From: Merzomyia westermanni
Taxonomy: Eukaryota > Arthropoda > Insecta > Diptera > Tephritidae
Direction: 5' to 3'
DNA length: 64,000 bases
Assembly: GCA_949987695.1 (NCBI GenBank)
Contig: OX465288.1
Location: 35,663,604 to 35,727,603 of the forward strand
In this document: piece after piece, positions 35,519-46,588 of the stretch
Layout: every line of letters begins with the position of its first letter
Numbering within the stretch: the first letter of the stretch is position 1
Program-made: the position numbers and the translations under genes
Notes under the pieces: generated by a model
Database searches by the model: none
What the model saw: only the letters and a program-made list of their open reading frames with translations
What the model was told of the DNA's origin: nothing

Positions 35519-35559
35519 TACTAAAGTCGCTGTTAGGGCTTGATAATAATAAAAGATCT

Positions 35560-35835
35560 GAACTTATTTTATTTTATTTTATTCTATTTTATTTTTTAGG
35601 TTTTTAATTTATTTAATATTGTTTTTATTTTTTTATATTCTTTATTTTATTTTATTTTATTTTATTTTACTTTATTTTATTTTATTTATTTTATTTTATT
35701 TTATTTTATTTTATTTATTTTATTTTATTTTATTTGATTTCATTTTATTTTATTTTATTTTATTTTATTTTATTTTATTTTATTTTATTTTATTTTATTT
35801 TATTTTATTTTATTTTATTTTATTTTATTTATTTA
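35560..35835 (+). repeat. TTTTA satellite
   Basis: Nearly pure TTTTA with a few TTTATT variants, the most homogeneous array in the window. It starts about 40 bp after the compound DD41D copy. Confidence 0.92.
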
Positions 35836-38029
35836 ATTATTGGTTTCTATTTTTTTAATTGTTGGTTACTATACAAATTTAAAGTTATTATTATTTGTCA
35901 TTAAATACATCAAGAAAAGTAAAAACTAATCAAAGATAAAAGAGTAATAATATATATTTTGTATAATTTAAAATTAGTTAATCCACTGGCGCTTTTGAAC
36001 TGGTGAAAATCTAGTTTCAATGTAACTAGTTATTATTTGTCACTTTATATCTACTTCTTAACCAGAAGTGTGTATCACTAGTTACTGTATTTCCTGCAGA
36101 GTGGTTCATTCAAATGGAGGTCTTCGTTGCAGCAGTAAGCGCGGAAATGGCGATGATGGCGTGCGTGCAACAACGGCCACTGCTCGCATGTGTCATGTGC
36201 CAATATGACAATGTCGCCAAACAAACAACTGAGTGAAAGAATTTACATGATGGTGAAATGAAAATCGTGGATACGTATGTACACTAGACTGGGACAAAGA
36301 AAAACCTTTTATTTTTTTAAATTATATTAATAATATTTTTTAGAATGGCGACGGTTTTCATTCAAGTAAAAAAATGGACGAATACATTTTTATAGGAAAC
36401 TAACTTCCCCACAAATAAAATAAATGTAAAGTTTTGTCAAGAGGGCCGTTCCAGAGTTATCAAGATTTAAAATTTTCGTTTTGATTCTAGTTTTTACTTT
36501 TGAAATTTTTTTTAAATTGCACAGTAGAACCAGGGATCAACGTTTTATTAATCCCTGAGTACTCCCTTGGGAGTATTGGATTACTCCCTATCCTTCTGTG
36601 TATTACCATATAATTTTGTATACTCCCTTTTAACATTGCATATCCATGGCAGTCCTGTTCAGTAATTCAATTCGGATCTTGAAAATAGAGAGAGCAGAGT
36701 CACTCCATTCCATTCGTCATCAATTTAATTTCAAAATGCTGTACAGAAAAGAGATTCTTTCAATCACCTTGGAAAGTCTCAACACTATAGGACATTCTAG
36801 GATTTTCGATTAATTGTCAAATGGGCGTGCCTTCATTCTTTGTTTCTGGAAACACTCTACTTTTAATATCTTAACGAAGAAATATTGATTTTTTATAAGT
36901 ATGAATTGATTCTAAATAATACAACAACAACATGTTCGAGTCGATCTATTTACCATTGGATCACTCATCGATATTGCGGACCATGAAAGAGCTCCATAAC
37001 TCGCATTGATTTCAAATGAGATCCTATTTCAAATTGATTTTATTAGGTCCCTGAACTTATTAAGACTATATTATATTGAAAACACTAAACTCTTTACTAT
37101 AACGACCACTATAAACGAGCCAAAACATAACCGCCTTACAATAAATGCGCTGGACGGCGGAAGCCACGGATACTAACACGTCTTAGGACTACTCTGGCTT
37201 ATTTATGGTGGTCCAAAGACTATCCACCAAGCCAACAGGTTGTCTTCTGATAAAAAAGACGTTAAACCGAATCAGCTCGTGATTAACGACAGGATCTGTG
37301 GGCATAACAAAGGGAGTATCAGCGGCTACACAGGCTGAGCTATGTAATACAAATATGTGAAAGTGCTCCGGCCTAGAAAGCGACTACGACGGAGATTGAT
37401 GCTCCTAGTCGTTGTGATTCGATTCAAAACTTTAGCTGATTTGTGATGCCTCTTTGGGACAGAGCGCTCTGTTCGATTTTAAAAGCTCTGTTTGTGCCTT
37501 CTTACAGTAACTACTTCGGAATCTCGTTCTGGCCATTACTAAAACACATCCTTATCATAATTGACATTATCTCCATCATCAGTATTATAACCTCAACCCT
37601 AACAGCAACAATAGCCCATTCGCATATCATCAAGCGAGGCAATATTGAGGAAATCAGGCAAAAGACACAGGCCGCTGACTCTTGGCAGCCAAAATTTGCG
37701 GTCGATTTGGAAAGGTGGAAAGGAGAGTGTGTTGCACGCGTTGCAGAAGCATTCAAGACGAGGCCAACAGAAGTATCAACAATGTCGCTTGGGTTATCGT
37801 TTGGCCCAAAATCAGCTGATGATTCAAGGACGGTATGCATTTAAGCTGTGTTTATTGTTGTTGGAAGTAACTCATATAGAGTTCAGCGTATTGCCTGCAT
37901 ACATGAAGGTCTCATTATTGGAACACCATTTTGGTAGCCAGTCGAGCATGCACTCCATTTACCACAACAATGCGAACATGCTCGAGTTACAGACGCGGAA
38001 TTCGCAATAGGAACAAAAAAAAACAGCTT
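35836..38029. other. No gene recognised
   Basis: Near 36550 a short palindrome-like block, GAGTACTCCCTTGGGAGTATT, resembles the GGAGTATT-rich interior of the hAT-like element at 46645. The 37.1-38.0 kb part is less AT-rich and precedes an R1-like fragment; the 133- and 121-codon frames at 37443-38010 overlap and show no domain I recognise, so they may be decayed retroelement DNA. Confidence 0.35.
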
Positions 38030-38900
38030 CAACAACTGCAAGTATAATCAGGGCAGAATTTAGAGAGTACTAGAGTAGATAAGGGCTAAGATGCCGATAC
38101 CGGAGCCAGTTACTAAAATTATTTCCAGAAACACTAAAAAAGAAGGTAGTGTTAATTGTCAAGAATAAAGAAGATCGAAGCTCGTCACAGCGGCAAAAGC
38201 TTTGCAAAGGCTTCTAAAGGTGCCTATTAGAGATGCAACAGAACGTGCAACAAGACTGAAGACCAGGAAAATCTAAAGTGATCAAGCACATTCCTACTAG
38301 CTTAGAAGCAGCATAGGAAATAAATATAAACTCCAGCCAAGTTATCCTTCCTACAACGTTAGACGTAAGAAACGCGTTTAAAAGCGGTACGTGGGAGGTC
38401 CTTCATGATTCCAAATCTCATGCTACTAGCAATGGTTTATCAGAAGCTACTTATATATGAGAAACATCAACCTCAAATACCAAATCTCAGAGAGGCCGCG
38501 GAGCAGAACAGACATAAATTGTGACCCTTACCTATAGACGGAAGCTAAGATGAAACTGTCCATCTAGAAATGCCCGATAGTACATTCTCAGGCGGATATT
38601 CAGAGGACATTGCCTTACTCCTCATGTCAGCCCAAAATACAAAAAAAACCTCGCAGGAAGCCAACTATTTAGGTCTTGATACTCAATCTGCTGGAAGAAG
38701 AGGTAGAGCTGGTGAAACAAAAGACTGTAAAAGTTGGTCTCGAAACCTTTTGAGTAAAATATATTCTCATATAGGTGCTCGCAAATCATGGGGTTATAGC
38801 CTATCGAACTTGTTTGCATATGGATGCGTGGATCGGGCCGGGAGTATTCTAATAAGAGCTGGAAATGCGTCGTCGTTCGTATGATCTAAGGTTGTCAGGG
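38030..38900 (+). pseudogene. R1-like reverse transcriptase fragment
   Basis: LPTTLDVRNAFKSGTWEVLH (near 38350-38410) corresponds to the conserved LDVKNAFN..W motif of R1/LOA-style reverse transcriptases. GGYSEDIALLLMSAQ (38590-38635) corresponds to the catalytic VGYADDIALLV motif, with the first catalytic Asp changed to Glu. A later frame reads EVELVKQKTVKVGL (near 38700-38745), matching the LELAEHKTEVVL motif after the palm. These sit in different frames with stops between, so the fragment is dead. R1 elements usually live in 28S rDNA; here there is no rDNA, so this is an R1-like relative or a stray copy. Confidence 0.65.
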
Positions 38901-39281
38901 AATATCTGAATCTGCCCAGCAGATCTTCTGGCCTCATCCGACCACTTGCGAACCACACGTTTCTGCGCACATGGACTTAGGTATTCCGCCGGCCAGTTGT
39001 AGTCGACGTCTGGATAGGTAGGCCTCTAGTCAGCTAAGCAAGCGCAGGTCTGGTACCTACTTCTGCCAGATGTTGAAGTCCTTCCGGGACTGGTGGGTTT
39101 CTTTAAGGCCCATCCAGGTGCGGTGACAACCCGACCTGTGTGAGATACATTAAGGATTACGAATTTTAATTATCAAGTCTCTAGAAGTTTTAGGCATGGA
39201 CAAAGCGGAAATATTCCATCTCAATATATTCGATTCTCCAAAGGATATATCCATGGCTAAGGTCTGCTCTATTCGTAACTA
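38901..39281. other. No gene recognised; possible 3' part of the R1-like fragment
   Basis: GC-richer than the surroundings (TTCCGCCGGCCAGTTGTAG, GGTGCGGTGACAACCCGACC) and directly downstream of the R1-like fragment, so probably its decayed 3' region. No motif confirms this. Confidence 0.3.
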
Positions 39282-39613
39282 CAAGGTGGCGCAAAAGTAA
39301 GCTTCCGATGTTCAGCATATCGGTTGTGGCACGTGCAGTGTGTTGCACCGTCTTGTTGGAACCACATGTTTTCCAATCCCAATTCATCAAGTTGCGGCAA
39401 AAAGAACTCGTCGATCATTGCTCTGTAGCGCTCACCATTCACAGTAACCGTTTGGCCCCGACCGATTATTGGTCAAATAAATAGTCAGCAATATTCCGCG
39501 TTCTGTATTTCGCATGTGTTTACTACACAAATGTCAAAACAAAACTGACTTTAGGGGCCAATCGCAAAATGTATAGCATTTTCTGATAGGAGGATTACTT
39601 TTGCGCCACCTTG
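39282..39613 (-). mobile_element. Deleted DD41D element, copy 4 (332 bp, minus)
   Basis: TA flanks at 39280-39281 and 39614-39615; both termini are CAAGGTGGCGCAAAAGTAA-like. Read on the minus strand it resembles copy 1 but lacks about 33 bp covering the start codon (AAATAC runs directly into AGAACGCGG). It shares with copy 5 a 5-bp loss in the block encoding QDGATAHTA (GGTGCAACACACTGC) and the GGGGCCAAACGG junction. It has no coding capacity. Confidence 0.88.
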
Positions 39614-39615
39614 TA

Positions 39616-40739
39616 TATTGCTGGTACCTAGCGGTTCGCTAAATGAATGAAAGCCAGTGTCGCCAATAGCTAATGATGTATCACAACTACTGCCCATCAG
39701 CTAGGGTACTTTGCACGCAACCTAAACTATACCACGCACTCAGTGTAAACAAACCCGTTTATTGGAGCAATCGATTGTATGGGGACTATGCGTTGTATTG
39801 GTCCGCTCTTGTCGGTTCCTAAAAATGCTTAATACTCGTATATTACAAAATAGTGGCCCCACACACAAAATTTCAGCCACATAACTCTAAAAATGAGGGA
39901 CTAGTTTGCGCTCAAACGGACAGTGGCGCTAGGTTGGGCAACACTTTTACAATTTGGGAAAGTCCATTCAGTTCTACTTTAAGTTCGGCCCTGAACAGCT
40001 ATGGAGCGAGCATATAACTGTTTTACTCATTTATCGATGTATGAGCAATGCGCTGCCTTAGATTGAAAATGTTCAGGCGATCTGACCCCGTATTCACACA
40101 GATTTATTTTCCAACAGCACAAAAAGTTCCTCACCCCAGACAGACAGACAGATTTTCCTCGTGCTACATACAACCCTTGCTGACCATATTCCCATACGTG
40201 TATCCGTATAACGTAAGTATGTAGTACGGGTATTAGAGCTCTCATCATCATTATTCCAACTTGTCGCGTATTTGTACGAAATTTTAACGGTGTTTGTGGT
40301 TATTCGCCGTTATGCAGCAACGCTTGGGAGAGTGCGCACAGAATGCTGAAATGTATGAAAAATGCTTCTGTTAAATTCGTATGCGGACCCCATGGGTACT
40401 GCAGTGGTCGCGCGTTTCTCCTATTAGACCGTTTGGCTAACTCGAGTTAAACTCTTTGTTGGAGTTTTGTTAGCATATCCAGTTAAAATTAGGATTTTCT
40501 TTTTTCTTTTTTTTTTTTGCTTTGACGAACTTTCAGTGAGCTTTGATTTGTTCGGTAGTTAACTTTGTTTGAACTTTTACTTTGCAGTTAATCACTTGTT
40601 TGTTTTTGTGTGGCTTGTGGTCCAATGTGGTGCTTGAGTTTTGACCATATTTAATACGAGCATGTTCATTTTTGGTACAAAGGGAAAGCTGAGCAAATAA
40701 TAGTAAATTTATGATTTTCCTCTCTTGTAACTTATATAT
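39616..40739. other. No gene recognised
   Basis: Mixed sequence; the frame at 40027-40251 shows no known domain. Nothing structured stands out. Confidence 0.4.
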
Positions 40740-41300
40740 TTGTATTCCGCTCGTACTTCGGCTCCATTTGGATGCAAATCGGCTGTGGATAGCGTATTAC
40801 AGTGAAAGACGGTTTATTGAGGTGTTTTATGATGTTTTTAAAAGGTTGCCACTTATTTGATTTTTTTTTAATTAAGTGAGCTATATGAGTATAGCTGATA
40901 TGATACATTTATGGCTCTCCTACTTTAATGCCTTTACTTGGACTGTTTTTATAGGGTTGCCGCATATCTAAAATAAAAAACTAATTAGATTTTCAAATTT
41001 CGGTGTCAACAAAAATATTTCTAGGTAAGGCCAACTACGGTTGCCAACTGAAATTATTATATACGTTCTTTGCATATTCACTACTATTTCGAAAACCATT
41101 TGAGCCATATGGATGAACTGTTGAATATAAGTTATCTGCTACAAGCTAGGCAACCCACAAGGTTTTTACCTATCTGAAATTTACAAAAAATGAAAAGAAT
41201 TATTTCTGGGTAGGGTTGCCATCTAATCATATTATATCTCTTGTTTTATATATCCTCTGTTATGCCGAAAGCTACTCGAGCCATTTGGATGCACTTTCGA
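40740..41300 (+). repeat. Weak degenerate tandem repeat with GGTTGCC and GAGCCATTTGGATG motifs
   Basis: GGCTCCATTTGGATGCAAATC (near 40759), GAGCCATATGGATGAACTG (near 41102) and GAGCCATTTGGATGCACTTT (near 41277) recur, each followed by a GGTTGCCA-type motif (40845, 40953, 41039, 41213). Units are unequal and poorly conserved. A LINE fragment interrupts the region at about 41301, and GGCAACCCTACCCATC resumes near 42861. Confidence 0.35.
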
Positions 41301-42830
41301 ATAGGTTAGGTTAAGGGCGGGATGATCCATTGTGGCACTCTCCTTTAAACGTTCAGGAAGTTGCACCATCCTGTCCGCTTAATATAGCGCAGAATCGCTC
41401 CGATTTAAGCAGAAGAAGCACTTGTTTAGGCACTCCAAATGAGTCCTAGCACTCCAAATAAGTTCTAGGAAGCGTTCAAAAGTATCTATTTCCTCTTCGT
41501 TACTACAGCTGCGCAGGCGTCATTCGATGGGACCCTCATACGTTCACCATGTATTCCCATTAGCCAATGTACCCGAATCAAGGGGTCTAGCGAGGGCCGT
41601 TTGAGGTTGAGTATGGACTGAGCACATTTTCAACAGATGCGGGCCACGTTTTAGAAGTAGCTTTTTTCCCGAAGTCACGTAGGAGCCAATGTTTGCACGT
41701 AGGGATATAGGGGGCAATGCTTTTCTCTTGGTTCACTTCCGATTTCTCCTTGGCCTTATTTGTCATCTCGTCAGCAGTGCATTTTTCGGGTATGCCACGG
41801 TGGCCTGGGACCCATATCACTGCTCGAAGCCAGTCCATTGAGCGATTTTCTGCAGTCGAGTGCTAAATTTGATGTGGTGTTGCTACCCTGTTGCTTTGAC
41901 GCTGCTTCAATGTCGCAGTAAATTGGCATAGGTGTGCAAATTTTGGAGAGCAGCTATGGCGCGGCCTCCTCTATAGTTGTAAGTTCAGGCAGTAATACGC
42001 TACAGTGGCACGGTAGCCTAATGCTCAAACAGGGTGATAGATCATCCGAGTAGAAGCTGCTGCCCATCTTGCCGTTACGCTTAGAGCTATCCGTGAAAAT
42101 GGAGGTTGACTGTGAGTTTACAATATGCACGTCCTCCCATTCATGCTTCTCAGGGATTCTACTGGAGAACTTGTTGTCTGACTCATAGCAGGTAGATGTA
42201 GTGCAATCTACTACCTTTTGATTTCTGGGTATAGTCTCCAGGATGCTTGCATGTCCAAATCTGGTGTCGCTCCAACGCTGAATGGCGTTCAATCGGACTG
42301 CCTTACAACCTGCTTGCAGTTTTCCATGCAGATTAACCGAAAGTAGATTGAGCATAAACTCGAAAGCTTTTGTGCGCATTGATGGAAGTGGACCCGTTTT
42401 AAGTACTGCGGCCACCTCTCTACTTTGCTCATCCTGCCTATGTTATTGCTTCGCTTGAGCGCGGGCCACCAAACTGCAATACCATAGAAGAGGATGTGTC
42501 TTACTACGACGCTGTACAGCCAGTGCATAACGCGGAGATTCAAACCCCATTTTTTACCTACGCCTGCTTTGGATGCATATAAGGCAGTGATTGCCTTCCT
42601 GGGTATGTCCTTAACATGCTTGTTCCATTGGAGTTAACTGTTCAGGATGACGCCGAGGTACTTGAACTCTTGAGAAAGTGTGAGCCTCACTCCATTTAGG
42701 AGTGGCAGTCTAAAGGCTGTTGCTTTGTACCTTCTGGTGAAAAACATCATTTTCATTTTGGAGAGATTCACCTTAAGGTGTTTTGTATCGCCGAACACTT
42801 TTCAGTAAAAATTTTATAAAATTTGTAAAA
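41301..42830 (-). pseudogene. RNase H-type LINE fragment (RT thumb to tail)
   Basis: On the minus strand, from about 42800 downward: LSKMKMMFFTRRYKATAF and LSQEFKYLGVILN (the thumb after the reverse transcriptase palm), KWGLNLRVMHWLYSVVVRHI and LFYGIAVWWPALKRS (near 42545-42450), then STSIFTDSSKRNGKMG (RNase H start, Asp in TDSSK, near 42090), CSVLLPELTTIEEA (the Glu motif, near 41970), and AVIWVPGHRGIPEKC with TADEMTNKAK (near 41820-41745). The tail runs to about 41310. Stops and frameshifts separate the blocks. It is 5' truncated, as usual for LINEs. Jockey, LOA and I clades share these features; I place it only as RNase H-bearing. Confidence 0.8.
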
Positions 42831-44379
42831 ACTTCATACTCGCCGAACAAAGCTATTGCTTGCTGGCAACCCTACCCATCTTCCACCAATTAAACCAGCT
42901 ATTAATATATTTGTTTCAACTTTTTTTTGTCAATTTTATTAAGACCTTTTGTTACGATGTCCAACATTAATGAGTGTAGTTTTAAAACAGAAAATTATCC
43001 TCGCCTAGTAAAAACACATTAAAGAAGAAAATAGAGTTTAATGGAACTTAACTAACCAGAAGCAAACTTGGAAATAGTAAATTTCTTCATCTGTTATCAC
43101 AAAAGTTGAAATTAAATTATTGCCACCCAAAAAAGGTCTGCCTAACTTTTTGTTGACTTTACAACTTTGGGTTTAGCCCACTTGTCAAAATAGAGAAAGA
43201 GAGTAAGTTTATTTATCTCTTGGTGGGTTGGGTGATGGACTACAATTTGGTTATAGGGAACGTAAAAAATTATCAAAAAATTCACAACATTATTATGAAG
43301 CCTGCAGGGAATTCAGTAACTTATGGTACATATTTTTAGTTCAAAATATTTCACGACCGTCATATTAAGTTCATCACTTTGGCCATGTACCAATCGGTTG
43401 AAAATTGTAAATTTTGACAGAGCGAAAAAAAAATACAACCATTTATCGCGGTGACCATGAACGTCAGAATTTACCATAGCTCATGGGTCTGGTAAAATTT
43501 TGACAACTGCAACATATATGCATTCGGTATTGCCAATCATATTATTTCAAATTTATTTATATGCCAACACGTTATTAAATGATAAAGTAAAATTTAATGC
43601 AAAAAATGCGAAATATAATGGCATAAAAAATAAAAAATATAATAAATTTAAATATTTATTTACAGATTATTTGCTTTCGCTTGTGCTTTTTTCAGCTGTC
43701 AAAATTTACCGTTTCATTTGGCACAACAAAATGGAAAATATTTTTACACCATAGAAAATTGTTCACCCTATTTTTCCTCTGAGTAAAATCTTTCCGACTA
43801 GCTCACGGCCTTTGTTGCATGCAAAAAAGATTGAGAACAAACGAAGAGTGGTGGAAATCGATGTTGGGACATCGAAGTGTCTGCGTAACTTTGTTAATCT
43901 TAGGTTATGTATTAAAAAAATGTCATGTACTCTGGTTTTTCGGCCTGTTTGACCAAAAAATTCTCCCTTGAAAGGAACATGACTTTCGCTATGACTTTTG
44001 AACTCAAATTTCGCAAAAAACTATTAACTTCGTTCCCTCATCTGTTGTTGTGTTAAACTGAGTGAAGTGGAAACAACTGCCCGTATGAGTAATCAACAAG
44101 AAATCTCACACCATCCTTTAAACTTGAAAGGGTAAAAGTTGTACTTCCCTTTGTTTGATATTCAATTTATTTCTTAGAAGGGCAAATAACCTACTTTCAG
44201 CCTGCATTTTTTTAGTGAGCTAGGTATAGGCCACGAAAAGTATAAATAATTCTCTTAACTGGCCACCAGCTTGTAGCAGATTCTGCTATCATTTAAGGTT
44301 GGTATCAGCCATTTTGTTTACCAGCCTTTTGACTGTCATGCTCCAACTTCTGTTTGCATCTCAGTCGTGGCTTCCCTCT
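42831..44379. other. No gene recognised
   Basis: AT-rich spacer; the frame at 43500-43754 is not a known family. Nothing structured stands out. Confidence 0.4.
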
Positions 44380-45400
44380 TACTCTGTTGTTGTTGTGGTA
44401 GTAGCAATGATTTGTCCTGCCTAGTCGTCACACTCCTTATCTAACATTGTTGTTAACATCTTCTAACGGAAGTCTCAAGAAGTCAGAGTGAAGTTGGTGT
44501 TAGGAGAATCTGCTTCGTTGAGATGGTTGGTGTCATGGGGAGACACACCACATTCCCGGCAAACATTCAGCTTGTCGGAACGCAGTCTGGATACAGTATT
44601 CAGTCTGTTAAAGTATCCAGATCGAAGTTGGGCCAGTGTGACTCTTTTCTCCCTCGAAAGTTCGCGTTCCTCTTCGGCAACAGGCGTAGCTTGTTGCAAT
44701 ACGTGGAGGCGGCTTTTCTTCAAGCGAGTCCTTGTCAGTGTGTTTTGGTTAAACAAGCATTGCCTGCCTAGCATTTCTTTCTACTCTTTATGGTGTTCCG
44801 TTGATATGAGAAAATATCCCATTGCGTTCTGCGTGCGGTGTTCTTACAGGCTTCCAACGTCCTCTAGTGTGTTCGATAGCCCAGGCAACCAAATTGGCTA
44901 GCTCAGAACCGGCCCTGCTATTGCCTTGTACGTTGCCAGCAGGGTTTCTTTATCTTTTCTCCAAGTACTGCCATTTTGTTGCGGATTTGTACTTTGGTGG
45001 AGATTGCGGTTGAAGGGACAGCAAACGTCATCCCTATTATTTTGTGATGAGAGCCAGTCAGAAGCTTGATACCGTCGACGTCCATGTTCACTTGCGTCGT
45101 GCAAGTCGTAAATAAGGTGGCCGAGGAATTAGTCGGTGACAATGCCAAGGACCAAAGTAGCAATTGATTTCTGAGCGCAGCTCATCGATGGAAGGTCCAG
45201 TTGCCAATATCGTGAAATCATCAACGAAAAAGATGATCGAGACACACTTTGATGGGTAGTAATTAAACCAGAAGTCAAAGGAAAACGGGGTGGCGTCCTA
45301 TCCCTGTGGCACCCCGGCCAGATGTTCTAAGTTCATACGCCTTACATTGTGGAGTGCAATAACACCCATGAAAGTTCTAGTTAAATTAAGTCAAAGGAAA
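44380..45400 (-). pseudogene. Jockey-like LINE fragment
   Basis: Minus-strand relative of 23880-25003. Blocks in order: AGVPQG (near 45305), FFVDDFTILATGPSIDELRS (near 45230; YADD has become FVDD), LFTTCTTQVNMDVDGIKLL (near 45110), GSTWRKDKETLLATYKAIAG (near 44965), then PVAEEERELSREKRVTLAQL (near 44690), a Cys-rich CRECGVSPHDTNHL motif (near 44540), and a GACAAATCATTGC...CAACAACAAC-type tail near 44415-44385. The part between the thumb and the Cys motif is shorter than in related elements, so there is an internal deletion as well as stops and frame changes. Confidence 0.8.
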
Positions 45401-45917
45401 TCAGGAAATACTATTTCAAAATGTTTCAACAGTTTTCATGGCTTTATATAGCGTACTACAAACATTTTTCCATTCAACTGGCTCCCTCAGCACTGCACAG
45501 AGAGCGGTGGTAATGCCCGAAAAACACCGAATAGTACTGATAGCGCAATCGTTCGTGGATTAAAAATATTTCTTCTTGTTTCCACAGGATTTTTTATGAA
45601 AGAATTTATGATATCCACCCCATGTAGGACGATTTAAAGACGTGCTCTTCAAGACCGATTACTTTACCTCGGAGCTTTGAAATCCATTTGGTTTCTGATA
45701 GAAGAGAAATAAGGGTTTTCAAGACTCCACCTAAATTGGAGTAGTCCAATACGACGAGGAATCTTATTTTCTGCCAAATAAAAGTTTTCTGAAATATTAT
45801 GACGCTCTGAAGCTTATTCCCAGCCCTAAAGAACAACGCTGACTCACTTTTACTATACTTTTTGATCGGTGAAACACGGTTGAGGCAGTGTAGGTGCGTC
45901 CAATTCATACGATTGAA
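45401..45917. other. No gene recognised
   Basis: Unremarkable sequence leading to the target duplication of the SINE. Confidence 0.35.
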
Positions 45918-45930
45918 CTCGTATTGGATC

Positions 45931-46283
45931 TCTCTCTATGGCGCGATATACAACAGGTATATCATCATAAACCTCCTAAGAGATTTTTGCGCCAAGCTTC
46001 TCTTCCAATTTGTGGTGTGCCGATTTGAATTTTCCCTACAAATTGGTGGGACCTACAGTTTTTTGCCGACTCCGAACGGCATCTACAAAGGAGACGAATT
46101 TTTGCTGAGAAGCCTGTCATGGCAGAAATACATTCGGAGAGTTTGTCAAACTACTGCCGAGGGGCGACCCCGTTTTGAAAAACTTTTTTCAAATCACTTT
46201 TGATGTTACCTGTACCAGGGCTCGAACCCTGGACCTTCGGTGTGGTAGGCCGGCAACACTACCTTCACACCACGGCGGCCGCC
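45931..46283 (-). mobile_element. tRNA-derived SINE, copy 2 (complete, 13-bp target duplication)
   Basis: Flanked by identical 13-bp repeats CTCGTATTGGATC at 45918-45930 and 46284-46296. On the minus strand the head (from 46283) reads CGTGGTGTGAAGGTAGTGT, resembling a pol III A box, then TTGCCGGCCTACCACACCG, like an anticodon arm, and CCAGGGTTCGAGCCCTGG, a B-box region and T arm. The order and spacing resemble a tRNA, with tRNA-Gly my best guess. The body of about 270 bp is shared with the copy at 19180. The 3' end is a short AGAGAGA tail. SINEs depend on a LINE for movement; which one is unknown. Confidence 0.85.
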
Positions 46284-46588
46284 CTCGTATTGGATCGTTC
46301 TATGTAAAAAGAATTAAAATCTTCATGCTAATTCTTGGGGGGGAAGGAATGCCGTTAGGGTGGATCTATCAGAAAGACATTCTGCCCAAACGTATAGCGA
46401 TTTGCTTGAAAAATTTGTTAAGGGCTAATAACGTTGACGTATTGTCGTGGCTTGTGCTATTTAACCGAAAGGAGAATCTATAGAAAATTATGGATCTGGA
46501 GGAAAATTGCAACAACAAAGGCACTCTATTCGGATAAGTTGAGCAGACGTGGAAAATTATTTCCTAAGATATTTTACTGAAATAATAT

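Noticed and set aside
37443..38010. Two overlapping frames of 133 and 121 codons
   Set aside because: They overlap in different frames, neither shows a domain, and the region adjoins a decayed R1-like fragment.
38030..38900. R1 insertion in 28S rDNA
   Set aside because: No rRNA sequence flanks the fragment, so it cannot be a resident rDNA insertion here.
44488..44901. 137-codon plus-strand frame
   Set aside because: It is the antisense of the jockey-like fragment, whose minus-strand reading shows conserved RT and Cys motifs.
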